A DNA stretch of 47,999 nucleotides from Bacteroidota bacterium (GCA_023251625.1 JAHEYK010000002.1:8636-56634); one strand, 5' to 3'. Positions 18,101 to 25,419 are shown, numbered from the stretch's first letter. Notes: generated from the sequence alone by a model not told the origin. Numbers and translations are program-made.

Positions 18101-18269
18101 TAAATATTCCCTTGGTCGTGCTCACCACATCCAGCATGGAAGAACTGTTTGGCAAAGCTCCCGTACTATTGATAGAAACGTTTTGGGCATGCAACCCGGC
18201 ATCCTTCCAAAGAAATGGAATGAGAACTAGTAATGAAGCTGCGAAGCTTACGTTGATGGCTTTTTTCAT
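15129..18269 (-). CDS. Giant beta-solenoid surface protein with S74 self-cleaving chaperone domain
   Basis: This 1,046-residue protein has a signal peptide, an N-terminal module (about 27-115; SSSMLDVVSTTKGIF, GYYYWDGTKWVRW), then about 39 repeats of roughly 18-24 residues with the core NTAVGxxAL. These resemble the YadA-type trimeric adhesin head (left-handed beta-roll). Near the C-terminus lies an S74 intramolecular chaperone (PF13884 type, as in phage endosialidase tails): FPSDGRFKNN carries the Ser-Asp-x-Arg signature with the expected cleavage Ser. A heptad-rich coiled coil (VQELNTKLETENSDLKVQL) ends the protein. It is probably trimeric and autoprocessed. It has no T9SS signal, so how it reaches the surface is unclear. 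Confidence 0.82.
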   Translation of the reverse strand: MKKAINVSFAASLLVLIPFLWKDAGLHAQNVSINSTGALPNSSSMLDVVSTTKGIFTPRVALSATNNTSPITPAPAASEEGLIVYNTATAGVSPNNVTPGYYYWDGTKWVRWSGGNGGLDWAILGNTGTVDGTNFIGTTDNIPFNIRMNNNKAGRIDGTQGNTFFGYQAGNTNTTGQGVGNTAIGYLANFSNTSGDNNVAIGNSALYSNVTGDLGVAVGRNSQYYANSTAVPYDNTNTAVGVNSLRGSVTAASNTGLANTAMGRDALFANSSGNFNTAVGWQSLISNTTGTQNTATGVNTLHDNATGNQNTATGTNVLYANTSGNWNTGAGYHSLRNNTIANDNSAFGDSTLYNNTTASQNVAIGNQALYTQSYNNGGTAWLSNNTAVGFHSLYTTNSTTGANGYQNTAVGSGSLYLNSTGEGNTGIGFNALTNNSTGIYNTAVGIHALAANTTADKNTAIGRAALRQNTIGAANTAVGEQCIWANIAGSNNTAMGNNAMQQNTYASQNTALGFDALYFQGNNAFTNTTTAWSTDNTAVGFKALYTNQPTTNADGYENTALGSQALYSNTNAYHGTAVGYQALYSNSSGNENTAVGMQALYTNATGIDNTAMGYRSLYLSTGNENAAFGLGTLRNNTSGGYNTGTGTWALFSNSIGNYNTAVGDQSLYYNVAGSNATAVGYNAMYYANNAVGAFTNYNVALGYEAMRGSTTAAANTGNWNTALGYQTLRGLTTGGFNTAAGFQALYTNADGTQNTANGYMSMYSNTSGAENTAVGWRTLFANLGGNFNTALGSNTMQANTSGVDNTGLGYSVMSFVNTGMRNTAVGRQALGSITNENYNTAVGYYASLMATTYSNTTALGANSVMTASNKIRLGDATVTVIEGQVAYTFPSDGRFKNNVTEEVKGLDFITKLRPIVYNFDTRKFDAFLLKNATDSLREVIMSGKDYRESTAIRQTGFIAQEVEQAAKESGYNFNGVHKPANENDNYSVAYELFTVPLVKAVQELNTKLETENSDLKVQLSELKEQFSKLNTKVEALDQLYGSRAQK

Positions 18270-18310
18270 AGTAATAAAATTTATGTTTTGAGAACGGGTA
18301 TACCCTGCCA

Positions 18311-18318
18311 CAAAGATA
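18311..18318 (-). promoter_or_regulatory. -7 element for the S74 solenoid gene
   Basis: The minus strand reads TATCTTTG, an exact TAnnTTTG match, about 42 bases before the ATG. A good -33 TTG at the right spacing is not apparent. Confidence 0.45.
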
Positions 18319-18400
18319 ATTTTTCTTGCCGAAGTTGTTTAACGGGTTATAAACGCATACAAATACAAATTCTTTCAGATTTTAACCCGGAAAATATTTA

Positions 18401-18430
18401 TTGTATTTCCATGCAACCTTTTTAACTTTC
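18401..18430 (+). promoter_or_regulatory. Putative promoter of the ECF sigma factor gene
   Basis: TTG at 18401-18403, 19 bases, then TAACTTTC at 18423-18430, one mismatch from TAnnTTTG. The gene start at 18460 follows with AAGGA just before it, one of the few Shine-Dalgarno-like sequences in the window. Confidence 0.4.
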
Positions 18431-18459
18431 CACGTTCTTAATACGCCAACGAACAAGGA

Positions 18460-19020
18460 ATGGACACAAAACAAGCAAATACAGGCCCCGATCTTCTCCT
18501 GGAAAGATGCAGGAACAAAGAGCCCAAAGCTTATAAAGAGTTATATGAACTGTACGCAAAAGCCATGTTCAGCATCAGCATGCGTATTGTGAACAACCGG
18601 GATGAAGCAGAGGATATTTTACAGGAATCATTCCTGAAAGCTTTCAAAGACATGTCCCGCTTTCCGAATCGTGCAGCGTTCGGAAGCTGGATAAAAAGAG
18701 TCGTCATCAATCATTCGCTGGATGTGGTGAGGAAACAAAAACTGAACTTCCTCTCACTTGACGATGCCGATCATATTGAAAACGATGAAAGCGCAGAAGA
18801 AATTTCATACGATGCAGCGATGGTGAGTGAATGCATACAGGAACTTCCTCAGGGATACCGTGTCATTATCACCCTTTTCCTGATCGAAGAATACAGCCAC
18901 AAAGAGATCGCAGAAATGCTGAAGATCAGCGAAAGCACTTCTAAATCGCAATACAACCGCGCGAAGAAAAAATTAATATCACTTGTCCAACAAAAAAATC
19001 CTGTTTATGAGCAACATTGA
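18460..19020 (+). CDS. ECF (extracytoplasmic function) RNA polymerase sigma factor
   Basis: This 186-residue sigma-70 family protein has region 2 (about 25-95; YELYAKAMFSISMRIVNNRDEAEDILQESFLKAF, GSWIKRVVINHSLD) and region 4 (about 125-175; LPQGYRVIITLFLIEEYSHKEIAEMLKIS), without regions 1 and 3. It should direct RNA polymerase to a small regulon. The next gene begins 14 bases before this stop and encodes a single-pass membrane protein, the usual place for a cognate anti-sigma factor. The ECF subgroup cannot be assigned by eye. Confidence 0.93.
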   Translation: MDTKQANTGPDLLLERCRNKEPKAYKELYELYAKAMFSISMRIVNNRDEAEDILQESFLKAFKDMSRFPNRAAFGSWIKRVVINHSLDVVRKQKLNFLSLDDADHIENDESAEEISYDAAMVSECIQELPQGYRVIITLFLIEEYSHKEIAEMLKISESTSKSQYNRAKKKLISLVQQKNPVYEQH

Positions 19021-20515
19021 AATTTTTATACGGGAACACCGCAATGAACTGGATGTGTTCACACCCTCAACGGCTGTCTGGAGCGGCATCGAGGCCGGGA
19101 TGCATCAACCTACCTTCCTAAAGAGCACAACATCCTGGCTCAAATACGCAGGTTTCAGCGCATCGGTCATTGCGGTTCTTGTATATCTCAAAACAAATTC
19201 TACTGAGCCTGCGATCACACATGCATTGGCATCAGAGCAAAAAGTACAGACATCAGAAATAATTGTACCTCCCCCTTCTCCTGTAACAGAAGTTTCACAG
19301 GAAAAAATAATTGCTTCGCAACTTGAGTCTGTTACCCCCTCTTATAAAGCAGAAGAACGGAATGAAGTTTCAACTGCTCCCGTTACTTCTACCTCTGCAA
19401 GAAACGAAGATATAACTGCTCCAATAGCATTATCTACTCCTCCTCAAATCGCTGCATCTCCTACTCCATCTGTACGGCAACAACCTTCGTCCGGCATGCT
19501 GGCTGTATCAAAGGATTCTATAAAAATAGACACCTCTTTTGCAGGAGTAAATACACTGGAAGTAGATTGTTCCAGTTTTGACATCAATATTACAGCCGTT
19601 GCCGGAGATAAAATAACCTTCAAAGCAAACAGCAAATCTGAATCACACGGACTGATTATCGGAAAACGTAAACGCAGCATCAAATATGAGCGTACAAATG
19701 ATGTTCTGAAAATAACAGAGGTAAAAGAGTCTAAAGACTCAAACGGTGATACAACATCCGTAAACTGCAAGCAATCAAAAGATGGCAAAGGTTCAAAAGG
19801 GGATGTAATAATAGGCTGCCATACCGAATCCTCCCACATGAGCTTTGAAGTGCCTGCATCCACCAATGTGATCCTACATAGTTCGTATGGAGACATCAAA
19901 GTAAGCGGACTGCAAAACAAATCCACTACCATTCATGCTCGTTCGGGCGATGTGAAGCTGGAAAACCTGGCAACTGAACTCGATTTAAGCATGGGTTATG
20001 GCGATCTTTCAGGAAACGGAATGACAGGTAATGTTTCCGGGAAAGTTTCTTCAGGAGATATTACATTCACCAACTTGAAAGGAAATGTGGACATTACCAC
20101 GTCCTACGGAGATCAGCATTACAAAGATGTAACCGGAAATATAAAAGCTCAATGCAGCTCAGGCGACTTGAAAATAAACAGCATGAAAGGAGACCTTGAC
20201 ATTGATTCAAAATATGGAGATATTTCGCTGGAAGATTTCAAAGGCAATACCATGCTGCACACATCATCGGGAGACATCAAAGGAAAAAATGTAGAGCTCA
20301 CCGAAAAGATGGAAGCCAACACCAGTTATGGAGATATTAAAATGAAGTTTGTGAACCCGCTTAGTGCTCTGAGCTTTGATCTGGAAACAAACTATGGCGA
20401 TATTCGCATAGACAAGGACGGGCAAAATGTGAATGAGAATAAGAAGCTGGTTCTTAAAAACGGCAATATATTGGTAAAGGCACACACATCTTCGGGCGAT
20501 CAATCTTATAAATAA
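19007..20515 (+). CDS. Membrane-anchored DUF4097-type beta-solenoid protein, putative anti-sigma factor
   Basis: This 502-residue protein has a cytoplasmic stretch of about 48 residues (VFTPSTAVWSGIEAGM, like the segment before the membrane helix in Bacteroidota anti-sigma proteins), one membrane helix (about 49-65; YAGFSASVIAVLVYL), a proline/serine/threonine-rich linker (about 75-165) and a DUF4097-type domain. In the latter, motifs YGD and SGD alternate every 18-20 residues through nine copies, with two more near the end. This implies a regular beta-solenoid outside the membrane. The start overlaps the sigma gene by 14 bases, which suggests coupled translation and a joint role. Direct sigma binding is inference; no classical zinc anti-sigma motif is seen. 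Confidence 0.78.
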   Translation: MSNIEIFIREHRNELDVFTPSTAVWSGIEAGMHQPTFLKSTTSWLKYAGFSASVIAVLVYLKTNSTEPAITHALASEQKVQTSEIIVPPPSPVTEVSQEKIIASQLESVTPSYKAEERNEVSTAPVTSTSARNEDITAPIALSTPPQIAASPTPSVRQQPSSGMLAVSKDSIKIDTSFAGVNTLEVDCSSFDINITAVAGDKITFKANSKSESHGLIIGKRKRSIKYERTNDVLKITEVKESKDSNGDTTSVNCKQSKDGKGSKGDVIIGCHTESSHMSFEVPASTNVILHSSYGDIKVSGLQNKSTTIHARSGDVKLENLATELDLSMGYGDLSGNGMTGNVSGKVSSGDITFTNLKGNVDITTSYGDQHYKDVTGNIKAQCSSGDLKINSMKGDLDIDSKYGDISLEDFKGNTMLHTSSGDIKGKNVELTEKMEANTSYGDIKMKFVNPLSALSFDLETNYGDIRIDKDGQNVNENKKLVLKNGNILVKAHTSSGDQSYK

Positions 20516-20545
20516 GATACGTTAGGTTTACGTTTTAATCACTTC

Positions 20546-20595
20546 AACGCCTGCCTAAAACCTGAATACGAGCGGGAATTAGCAGGCGTTTTTAG
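20546..20595 (+). terminator. Terminator after the sigma/DUF4097 operon
   Basis: AACGCCTGC (20546-20554) and GCAGGCGTT (20582-20590) form a perfect 9-bp stem around a 27-base loop, followed by TTTTA. It separates this operon from the two-component operon that follows. Confidence 0.65.
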
Positions 20596-20604
20596 GTTCT
20601 ATCT

Positions 20605-20641
20605 GCTCCAAAATCCCTACAGAATCATTTCCATATATTTA
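20605..20641 (+). promoter_or_regulatory. Putative response-regulator box A and promoter
   Basis: CAAAATC (20609-20615) and CAGAATC (20620-20626) are direct repeats with an 11-bp period, the spacing used by OmpR/PhoB-type regulators. The longer word CTACAGAATCA (20617-20627) recurs before the other two genes of this locus. A -7-like TATATTTA lies at 20634-20641. This would give autoregulation. Confidence 0.5.
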
Positions 20642-20645
20642 CAGT

Positions 20646-21323
20646 GTGAAAATATTGTTAGTAGAAGACGAAGCTGCCCTTGGCGAATCGGTTCTTTCAT
20701 TTTTGAAGAATGAAGGTCACGTTTGTGAGTGGGTGAAGAATTTTGGAGCAGGCAATGAAAAGGCAGGTATGTATCAATACGACTGTGCCCTTATCGACAT
20801 TACCCTACCAGGCGGCAGCGGCCTGGATATTGTAAAAGCACTCAAAAAAAATAATGCGAAGACAGGCATCATTATCATCTCGGCAAAAAATTCTTTGGAT
20901 GACAAAATTTCAGGCCTTGACCTGGGAGCTGATGATTATATCACCAAACCTTTTCACCTGGCGGAATTAAATTCCAGGTTGAATTCGGTTCTGCGCAGGC
21001 GAAACTTTGAAGGCAGCCATGAAATAGCTTTTGAAACACTCAAACTCATCCCCGATAAACAGGAGGTGTTTGTAAAAGGAAAAACCCTGAACCTTACCAA
21101 AAAAGAATATGACATGCTGCTGTTTTTCATCTCCAACAAAAACCGTGTTGTGACCAAAGAATCCATTGCAGAACATTTGTGGGGCGATGAAGCAGATGCA
21201 GCCGATTCCTTTGATTTCATCTATTCGCATATCAAGAACCTTCGCAAAAAAATTATGGATGCAGGTGGCGATGATTATATTAAATCTGTATATGGGATGG
21301 GATATAAATTTACGTCTACATGA
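20646..21323 (+). CDS. OmpR/PhoB-family response regulator
   Basis: This 225-residue regulator has a receiver domain (about 1-115) with acidic residues ED at 7-8, the phospho-acceptor Asp51 (LIDITLPGGSG) and Lys101 (ITKPFHL), then a winged-helix DNA-binding domain (about 130-223; LTKKEYDMLLFFISN, HIKNLRKKI, IKSVYGMGYKF). It starts with GTG, giving the standard MKILLVEDE N-terminus. The kinase gene overlaps its stop by four bases. It probably activates its own operon and the two downstream envelope genes through the shared direct-repeat motif. Confidence 0.95.
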   Translation: MKILLVEDEAALGESVLSFLKNEGHVCEWVKNFGAGNEKAGMYQYDCALIDITLPGGSGLDIVKALKKNNAKTGIIIISAKNSLDDKISGLDLGADDYITKPFHLAELNSRLNSVLRRRNFEGSHEIAFETLKLIPDKQEVFVKGKTLNLTKKEYDMLLFFISNKNRVVTKESIAEHLWGDEADAADSFDFIYSHIKNLRKKIMDAGGDDYIKSVYGMGYKFTST

Positions 21324-22573
21324 AACTTTTAACCAAAACCACACTCTGGTATCTTGCTATGACGATGGTCCTTTTCGTCATTGGAGGGGTGTTGTTTTAT
21401 TTTTCACTCCGCTCCATCATTGACGAGAATATTTCGGAGAATCTGGAACAATCCCAGACACAGGTTTTGGGCTATGTAAAAAAAACAGGCAAGCTGCCGG
21501 TGCAATCTGTTATTGGCAGGGATATCCTCTTCTTTACCCCTGCTGATAAAGCGGTTGCTGACGCAATAAAAGATACTGTTCTCTATAATTCCTATGAAGA
21601 TGAAAGTCTGCCTTTTCGGGAGCTGATCTTCTCCGTAAAAACCAATGAAGGTTATTTTACCACCACCACCGGCACTCCCCTGCTTGAATCCGATGATCTT
21701 ATAGACAGTATTGTAAGTTCACTCGGAATTGTAGGAGGAATATTACTGGCCATTCTGATTCTTTTTAATTGGTCGCTCTCCAAAAGCCTGTGGAAACCAT
21801 TTTACAAGACCCTTGACTCCTTAAGAAAATTTGACCTGGGTAAAAAAGAAGCTGTTGATTTTCCGGAAGCGGGCACTTCCGAGTTTAAAATGCTGAACGA
21901 AGCCCTTGGAAAGATGACCGAAAAAATGCAAAATGACTTCCGGAACCTGAAAGAATTCACCGAGAACGCCTCACACGAACTGCAAACCCCGCTGGCCATT
22001 ATCCGCTCGAAACTTGAACTGATGGTGCAAGCTGAAAATCTTTCAGGAGAGCAGATGAAACAAGTACAGGATATTTACGAAAGCGTGAACCGATTATCTA
22101 AATTGAATCAATCGCTGTTACTGCTCGCAAAAATTGAGAACCGGCAGTTCCATGAGACACAAACCCTGGATGTATATACACTTGTTGAGAAAAAGATCGG
22201 ACAGCTTGAAGAATTGATCGATCTAAAAGGAATTAAAATTGACAAAATTTTTGTTGAGAATGTTAAAATAAAAATGAATTCCCAATTAGCGGATATTCTT
22301 CTGTCAAACATTCTAAGCAATGCGATCAGGCATAATACAAGCGGAGGGAAAATAATAGTTGAAATAAAAAATAATTCACTTATAGTTTCCAATTCAGGCA
22401 ATGCCCTTAATATCCCTGGTGAAAAGCTGTTTGAGCGGTTTCAAAAATCTTCTACTTCATCGGAATCAGTGGGGCTTGGGCTTTCTATAGTAAAACAGAT
22501 CTGCGATACCTACAATTTCCGGGCTTCTTATCAGTATGCAGGAAACATGCATACCATTACAGTCATATTCTAG
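21320..22573 (+). CDS. Sensor histidine kinase, partner of the OmpR-type regulator
   Basis: This 417-residue inner-membrane kinase has two membrane helices (about 10-30 and 132-152) flanking a periplasmic sensor of about 100 residues, a linker, HisKA with NASHELQTPLAII (His219) and a HATPase domain (N box NILSNAIRHN; G2 SVGLGLSIVKQI). The G1 box is reduced to VSNSGNAL instead of DxGxG, a form often found in this Bacteroidota kinase group, so activity is still likely. It shares an ATGA overlap with the regulator. The signal is unknown; the neighbouring outer-membrane and PepSY-like genes suggest envelope or metal/cation stress. Confidence 0.92.
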   Translation: MKLLTKTTLWYLAMTMVLFVIGGVLFYFSLRSIIDENISENLEQSQTQVLGYVKKTGKLPVQSVIGRDILFFTPADKAVADAIKDTVLYNSYEDESLPFRELIFSVKTNEGYFTTTTGTPLLESDDLIDSIVSSLGIVGGILLAILILFNWSLSKSLWKPFYKTLDSLRKFDLGKKEAVDFPEAGTSEFKMLNEALGKMTEKMQNDFRNLKEFTENASHELQTPLAIIRSKLELMVQAENLSGEQMKQVQDIYESVNRLSKLNQSLLLLAKIENRQFHETQTLDVYTLVEKKIGQLEELIDLKGIKIDKIFVENVKIKMNSQLADILLSNILSNAIRHNTSGGKIIVEIKNNSLIVSNSGNALNIPGEKLFERFQKSSTSSESVGLGLSIVKQICDTYNFRASYQYAGNMHTITVIF

Positions 22574-22574
22574 C

Positions 22575-22619
22575 CTACAGAATGTCTTCAGAATCAGGTT
22601 CTATGTTTGGTCAAACATA
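22575..22619 (+). promoter_or_regulatory. Response-regulator box B, promoter and overlapping palindrome
   Basis: CAGAATG (22578-22584) and CAGAATC (22589-22595) repeat with an 11-bp period, and CTACAGAAT begins at 22575. Six bases later comes an exact -7 box, TATGTTTG (22602-22609), which is also the left arm of a perfect inverted repeat, TATGTTTG-GT-CAAACATA (22602-22619). The box sits where a -33 element would be, as for an activator-dependent promoter. Confidence 0.55.
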
Positions 22620-22624
22620 AAACC

Positions 22625-23254
22625 ATGAAAAAATATATCTTATTAAACATTCTCTCTGCAGCGTTGGCCATTAGCGCCTTCAGCCAGGAAGCACAGGAGC
22701 TTAAAAAACTTGCTGTAAAGGCTAACATTCTTCCCTTTTTAATCGATAACAGCAGTTCGGAATCCTATTTTCTATTCTCTACTGCAGTCAGGATCGATGC
22801 GGAAAAACAGATCTCAAAAAATAAATCTCTCGTATTTCAATTAGGCTATGCAGGGCCTGTCACCTTTGATATTGAAAAAGGCGAAGGAGGCGAAGACATT
22901 GTTACGAACGGGGTCATTGCCGGGTTAGGGGCCAAATTTTATCTGGCAAACATTGCTCCCATGCGCGGAGCCTATATCATGCCGATGATAAATTACTCTC
23001 AAATTAAACTTTTAGAACACGCAGAAGAGATGCCCCAGGTTGGGTTCGTAAGTTTCACGGACATAGGCGGATCTTTTATCCTGGGCTACCAGGTTGTATC
23101 CGAAAAAAACTGGGTGCTGGATATTTCCACAGGCGCTCATCTATTTCAACGGAATTATTATGACAGCACGCTGATGGAAAGTCCGGATATAATAAATCAC
23201 AATGAAACAGGAATAAAACCGGTATTAGGTATTTCGATCGGAAAAATATTTTAG
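22625..23254 (+). CDS. Outer-membrane beta-barrel-like protein
   Basis: This 209-residue protein has a signal peptide (about 1-20, ending ISAFSQ) followed by alternating polar and hydrophobic strands consistent with a small outer-membrane barrel: KNKSLVFQLGYAGP, GVIAGLGAKFYL, GGSFILGYQVVS, IKPVLGISIGKIF. The C-terminal phenylalanine is typical of barrels inserted by the BAM complex. It follows the kinase by 51 bases that hold its own putative regulator box and promoter. It could report on or change the envelope property sensed by the kinase. The function is unknown. The ATG at 22625 is chosen over a TTG at 22607 that lies within the promoter palindrome. Confidence 0.75.
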   Translation: MKKYILLNILSAALAISAFSQEAQELKKLAVKANILPFLIDNSSSESYFLFSTAVRIDAEKQISKNKSLVFQLGYAGPVTFDIEKGEGGEDIVTNGVIAGLGAKFYLANIAPMRGAYIMPMINYSQIKLLEHAEEMPQVGFVSFTDIGGSFILGYQVVSEKNWVLDISTGAHLFQRNYYDSTLMESPDIINHNETGIKPVLGISIGKIF

Positions 23255-23257
23255 TAC

Positions 23258-23293
23258 GCTCCAACTTTTCTACAGAATCACATAACAGCTTTA
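23258..23293 (+). promoter_or_regulatory. Putative response-regulator box C
   Basis: GCTCCAA, five bases, CTACAGAATCA (23258-23280) repeats the arrangement of box A with the same spacing. The -7 region is weak (CAGCTTTA at 23286-23293). It lies in the 43-base gap in front of the first possible start of the PepSY-like gene. Confidence 0.45.
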
Positions 23294-23339
23294 CATCATG
23301 AACACACAAACAAAAAATAACACTAAAACTAAAATCACA

Positions 23340-23813
23340 ATGAAAAAGATCATGTTAGCAGCAGCCGTACTGGGAGTATTCGCAGTATCTGCAATGGCGT
23401 TTGGAGGTGACGATGCACCTGCAGCCGCAAAAACCAAATTAACTTCTCTTTACCCCAACGCAACCAAAGTTAAATGGGGAAAAGAAGATGCGAATTTCGA
23501 AGCAAGTTTTGAAAATGCCAAGGTAGAAATGTCTTGCCTGTTTGATGCAGCCGGAACCCTGCTTGAAACAGAAAGCGAGATCGAAATATCTGCGCTCCCA
23601 AAAGGTGTTACAGACTACCTGGCGAAAAACTATGCCGGGCAAAAGATCAAAGAAGCAGCAAAAATTATTGACGCAAAAAATGTAACCATCTTTGAGGCTG
23701 AAATGAAAGAAGGAGATATTCTTTTTGACGACAAAGGGAATTTCATAAAAAAGGTAGTAGCACCCAAAGAGAAGAAAGAAGATGATGATGATGAGAAAGA
23801 TGAAAAAAAGTAA
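23340..23813 (+). CDS. Exported PepSY-like protein with acidic C-terminus
   Basis: This 157-residue protein has a signal peptide (MKKIMLAAAVLGVFAVSAMA) and two similar segments, KTKLTSLYPNATKVKWGKED and the later VTDYLAKNYAGQKIKEAAKI, which fit the PepSY-like/beta-lactamase-inhibitor-like family (PF11396 type) of Bacteroidota periplasmic proteins. The last 16 residues are almost entirely Glu, Asp and Lys and could bind cations. Members are often encoded beside two-component systems, as here. An ATG at 23298 would add 14 residues before the signal peptide and is less likely but possible. Confidence 0.75.
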   Translation: MKKIMLAAAVLGVFAVSAMAFGGDDAPAAAKTKLTSLYPNATKVKWGKEDANFEASFENAKVEMSCLFDAAGTLLETESEIEISALPKGVTDYLAKNYAGQKIKEAAKIIDAKNVTIFEAEMKEGDILFDDKGNFIKKVVAPKEKKEDDDDEKDEKK

Positions 23814-23824
23814 TCACTGACATG

Positions 23825-23864
23825 CAAAAACCCTGTCCGGATCATATCGGGACGGGGTTTTTTT
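23825..23864. terminator. Bidirectional terminator between convergent genes
   Basis: AAAACCCTGTCCGGAT and ATCGGGACGGGGTTTT form a long stem with one mismatch, one G-U pair and a CAT loop, flanked by A and T runs. It serves the PepSY-like gene on the plus strand and the helical-protein gene ending at 23866 on the minus strand. Confidence 0.85.
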
Positions 23865-23865
23865 A

Positions 23866-25389
23866 TTACCCTTCTGAACTCTTTTGAACAAGTTCGGCAT
23901 AACTCATATCTTTGATCTTACTGTCCAGCCATAGATCCACCTTAATGCTGCCTGTTGTTGCATCTGCGCCTGCCTGATCTTTGCATGCCTCCATGCTTTG
24001 TTTCAGGTAAGCAAATGCAATTGCCTTTTCTTGTTTCGAATTTAACTTAACTATCTTTTTTTCGAAGAAATTAAAAAGAATAGAGTCTTCTTCTTTCAGT
24101 ATGTTACATTTATCGTACGACCTTCTGGCCTGTTTCGCAAGCGAAGGAAGAATATCGATATTGTTCAGTTCGTAGTGAGAAAGCAAGAGTAAAAGATTTG
24201 CTTCACAATATACGGTAGGCCTTACCGGTTCATAAGGGATTGTATTGGCCAACCTGACGGCCTTGTGAAAATCTCCCTGCATGAATTGGCCCAGTGCAAC
24301 ATTCATGGCACAAAGGGATACAGAATTCTTTTTACCGTACCGGTGTATCTCGTTTTTATTTTCTTCCCACAAGTTGAGTGTTTTTTCAGGCAGTCCGGTT
24401 TCATTGAAAATAGCCAGCATGTTTTCCACAATATAAGAGTAATACAGGCTGGAAATATCGGGCGTACATGTTTTAGGAGAAAGAGAATGGAAATAGGTTT
24501 CTGCAGCTGAAAATGTTCTTTCGATGGTTGAAAAATCCCGCATGTTCGCCAGCGCTATCACGATGGAATTATAGCCATGCAATACCGTTCGGGCAAAGAA
24601 TGCATTTGTATTGGGCAAGCTTTTTAAATATTGCGAGTATTCTTTTATCTCCTTGTTTAATGCCGCTGAATTATTCAGGATCATCAGGCATTGTATCTTG
24701 GAACTATAATACCTGGACTTTGAAAAATTATTCAGGGAAAGGTTTTTGGAAATATAATTCAGCTTTTCCAGGACTTTAGATGCATTTTTCTTTACCATGC
24801 TTTCAGAAGCATGTTTGTCGTAATGCTCAATAGCCAGGTTGAGTGCGTCAAAGCCCGCTTTTCTTAATTCTGTTTCAAGTCCGAACTCTTTCAAGTGCGC
24901 ATTGACCGACAACATGTATTTATCCACCCAGGCCTGCTTCTTTTCATGAAAATGAAACCCTACGTAATCCAGCAGCAACTGATATTCATACATGGTATGG
25001 GCATTGGCCATTTTCTGCGCCTTGTCAAAATATTTATGAGCAGTGTGGAACAGATTTTTTTTGATCAGGATATTTACCTCCTGCAACAGGTTTCCCAGTT
25101 TAATACTATTCTCCGTTTCCGAGTGATATTTGGTCAGTGCACTTAGAATCGCTTCGGTGAGATAGGTCTGAGCCTTAAAATAATTGGATTTAAAGCCCTT
25201 TTTTGTAAGTATGAGTTTAAGTTCATGCTTATCATAAAACTCCATTTCATTCATGGCGTCAAAAAGCAGCAGGAACGAGGGCGTGCCCTCCTCTTCTTTT
25301 GCCTTGAGAAAATAGGCCTTGAAAAAGGTCTTTTCCTGAGGGGTTAAGCTCCGGATGATGTCGAAAAGCTCGTTGGTCTGCGCGCTCAT
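23866..25389 (-). CDS. Large helical cytoplasmic protein of unknown function
   Basis: This 507-residue protein lacks a signal peptide and is predicted to be almost all helical. It starts with NELFDIIRSLTPQEKTFFKAYF, a segment I recall from uncharacterised Bacteroidota proteins of about 500 residues, and continues with repeats that look like degenerate tetratricopeptide hairpins (for example LLQEVNILIKKNLFHTAHKYFDKA). No catalytic motif is seen. It may be a scaffold or regulator. It is divergent from the glycoside hydrolase gene and separated from the PepSY-like gene by a shared terminator. Confidence 0.65.
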   Translation of the reverse strand: MSAQTNELFDIIRSLTPQEKTFFKAYFLKAKEEEGTPSFLLLFDAMNEMEFYDKHELKLILTKKGFKSNYFKAQTYLTEAILSALTKYHSETENSIKLGNLLQEVNILIKKNLFHTAHKYFDKAQKMANAHTMYEYQLLLDYVGFHFHEKKQAWVDKYMLSVNAHLKEFGLETELRKAGFDALNLAIEHYDKHASESMVKKNASKVLEKLNYISKNLSLNNFSKSRYYSSKIQCLMILNNSAALNKEIKEYSQYLKSLPNTNAFFARTVLHGYNSIVIALANMRDFSTIERTFSAAETYFHSLSPKTCTPDISSLYYSYIVENMLAIFNETGLPEKTLNLWEENKNEIHRYGKKNSVSLCAMNVALGQFMQGDFHKAVRLANTIPYEPVRPTVYCEANLLLLLSHYELNNIDILPSLAKQARRSYDKCNILKEEDSILFNFFEKKIVKLNSKQEKAIAFAYLKQSMEACKDQAGADATTGSIKVDLWLDSKIKDMSYAELVQKSSEG

Positions 25390-25411
25390 TCAGGTTCAAA
25401 TATTACAACCC

Positions 25412-25419
25412 CAAAGTTA
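25412..25419 (-). promoter_or_regulatory. -7 element for the helical-protein gene
   Basis: The minus strand reads TAACTTTG, an exact TAnnTTTG match, 22 bases before the ATG. No -33 TTG is seen at normal spacing. Confidence 0.4.

Noticed and set aside
15129-18269. Possible phage tail fibre and thus a prophage remnant
   Set aside because: The S74 domain is phage-like, but there is a signal peptide and no other phage gene in the window.
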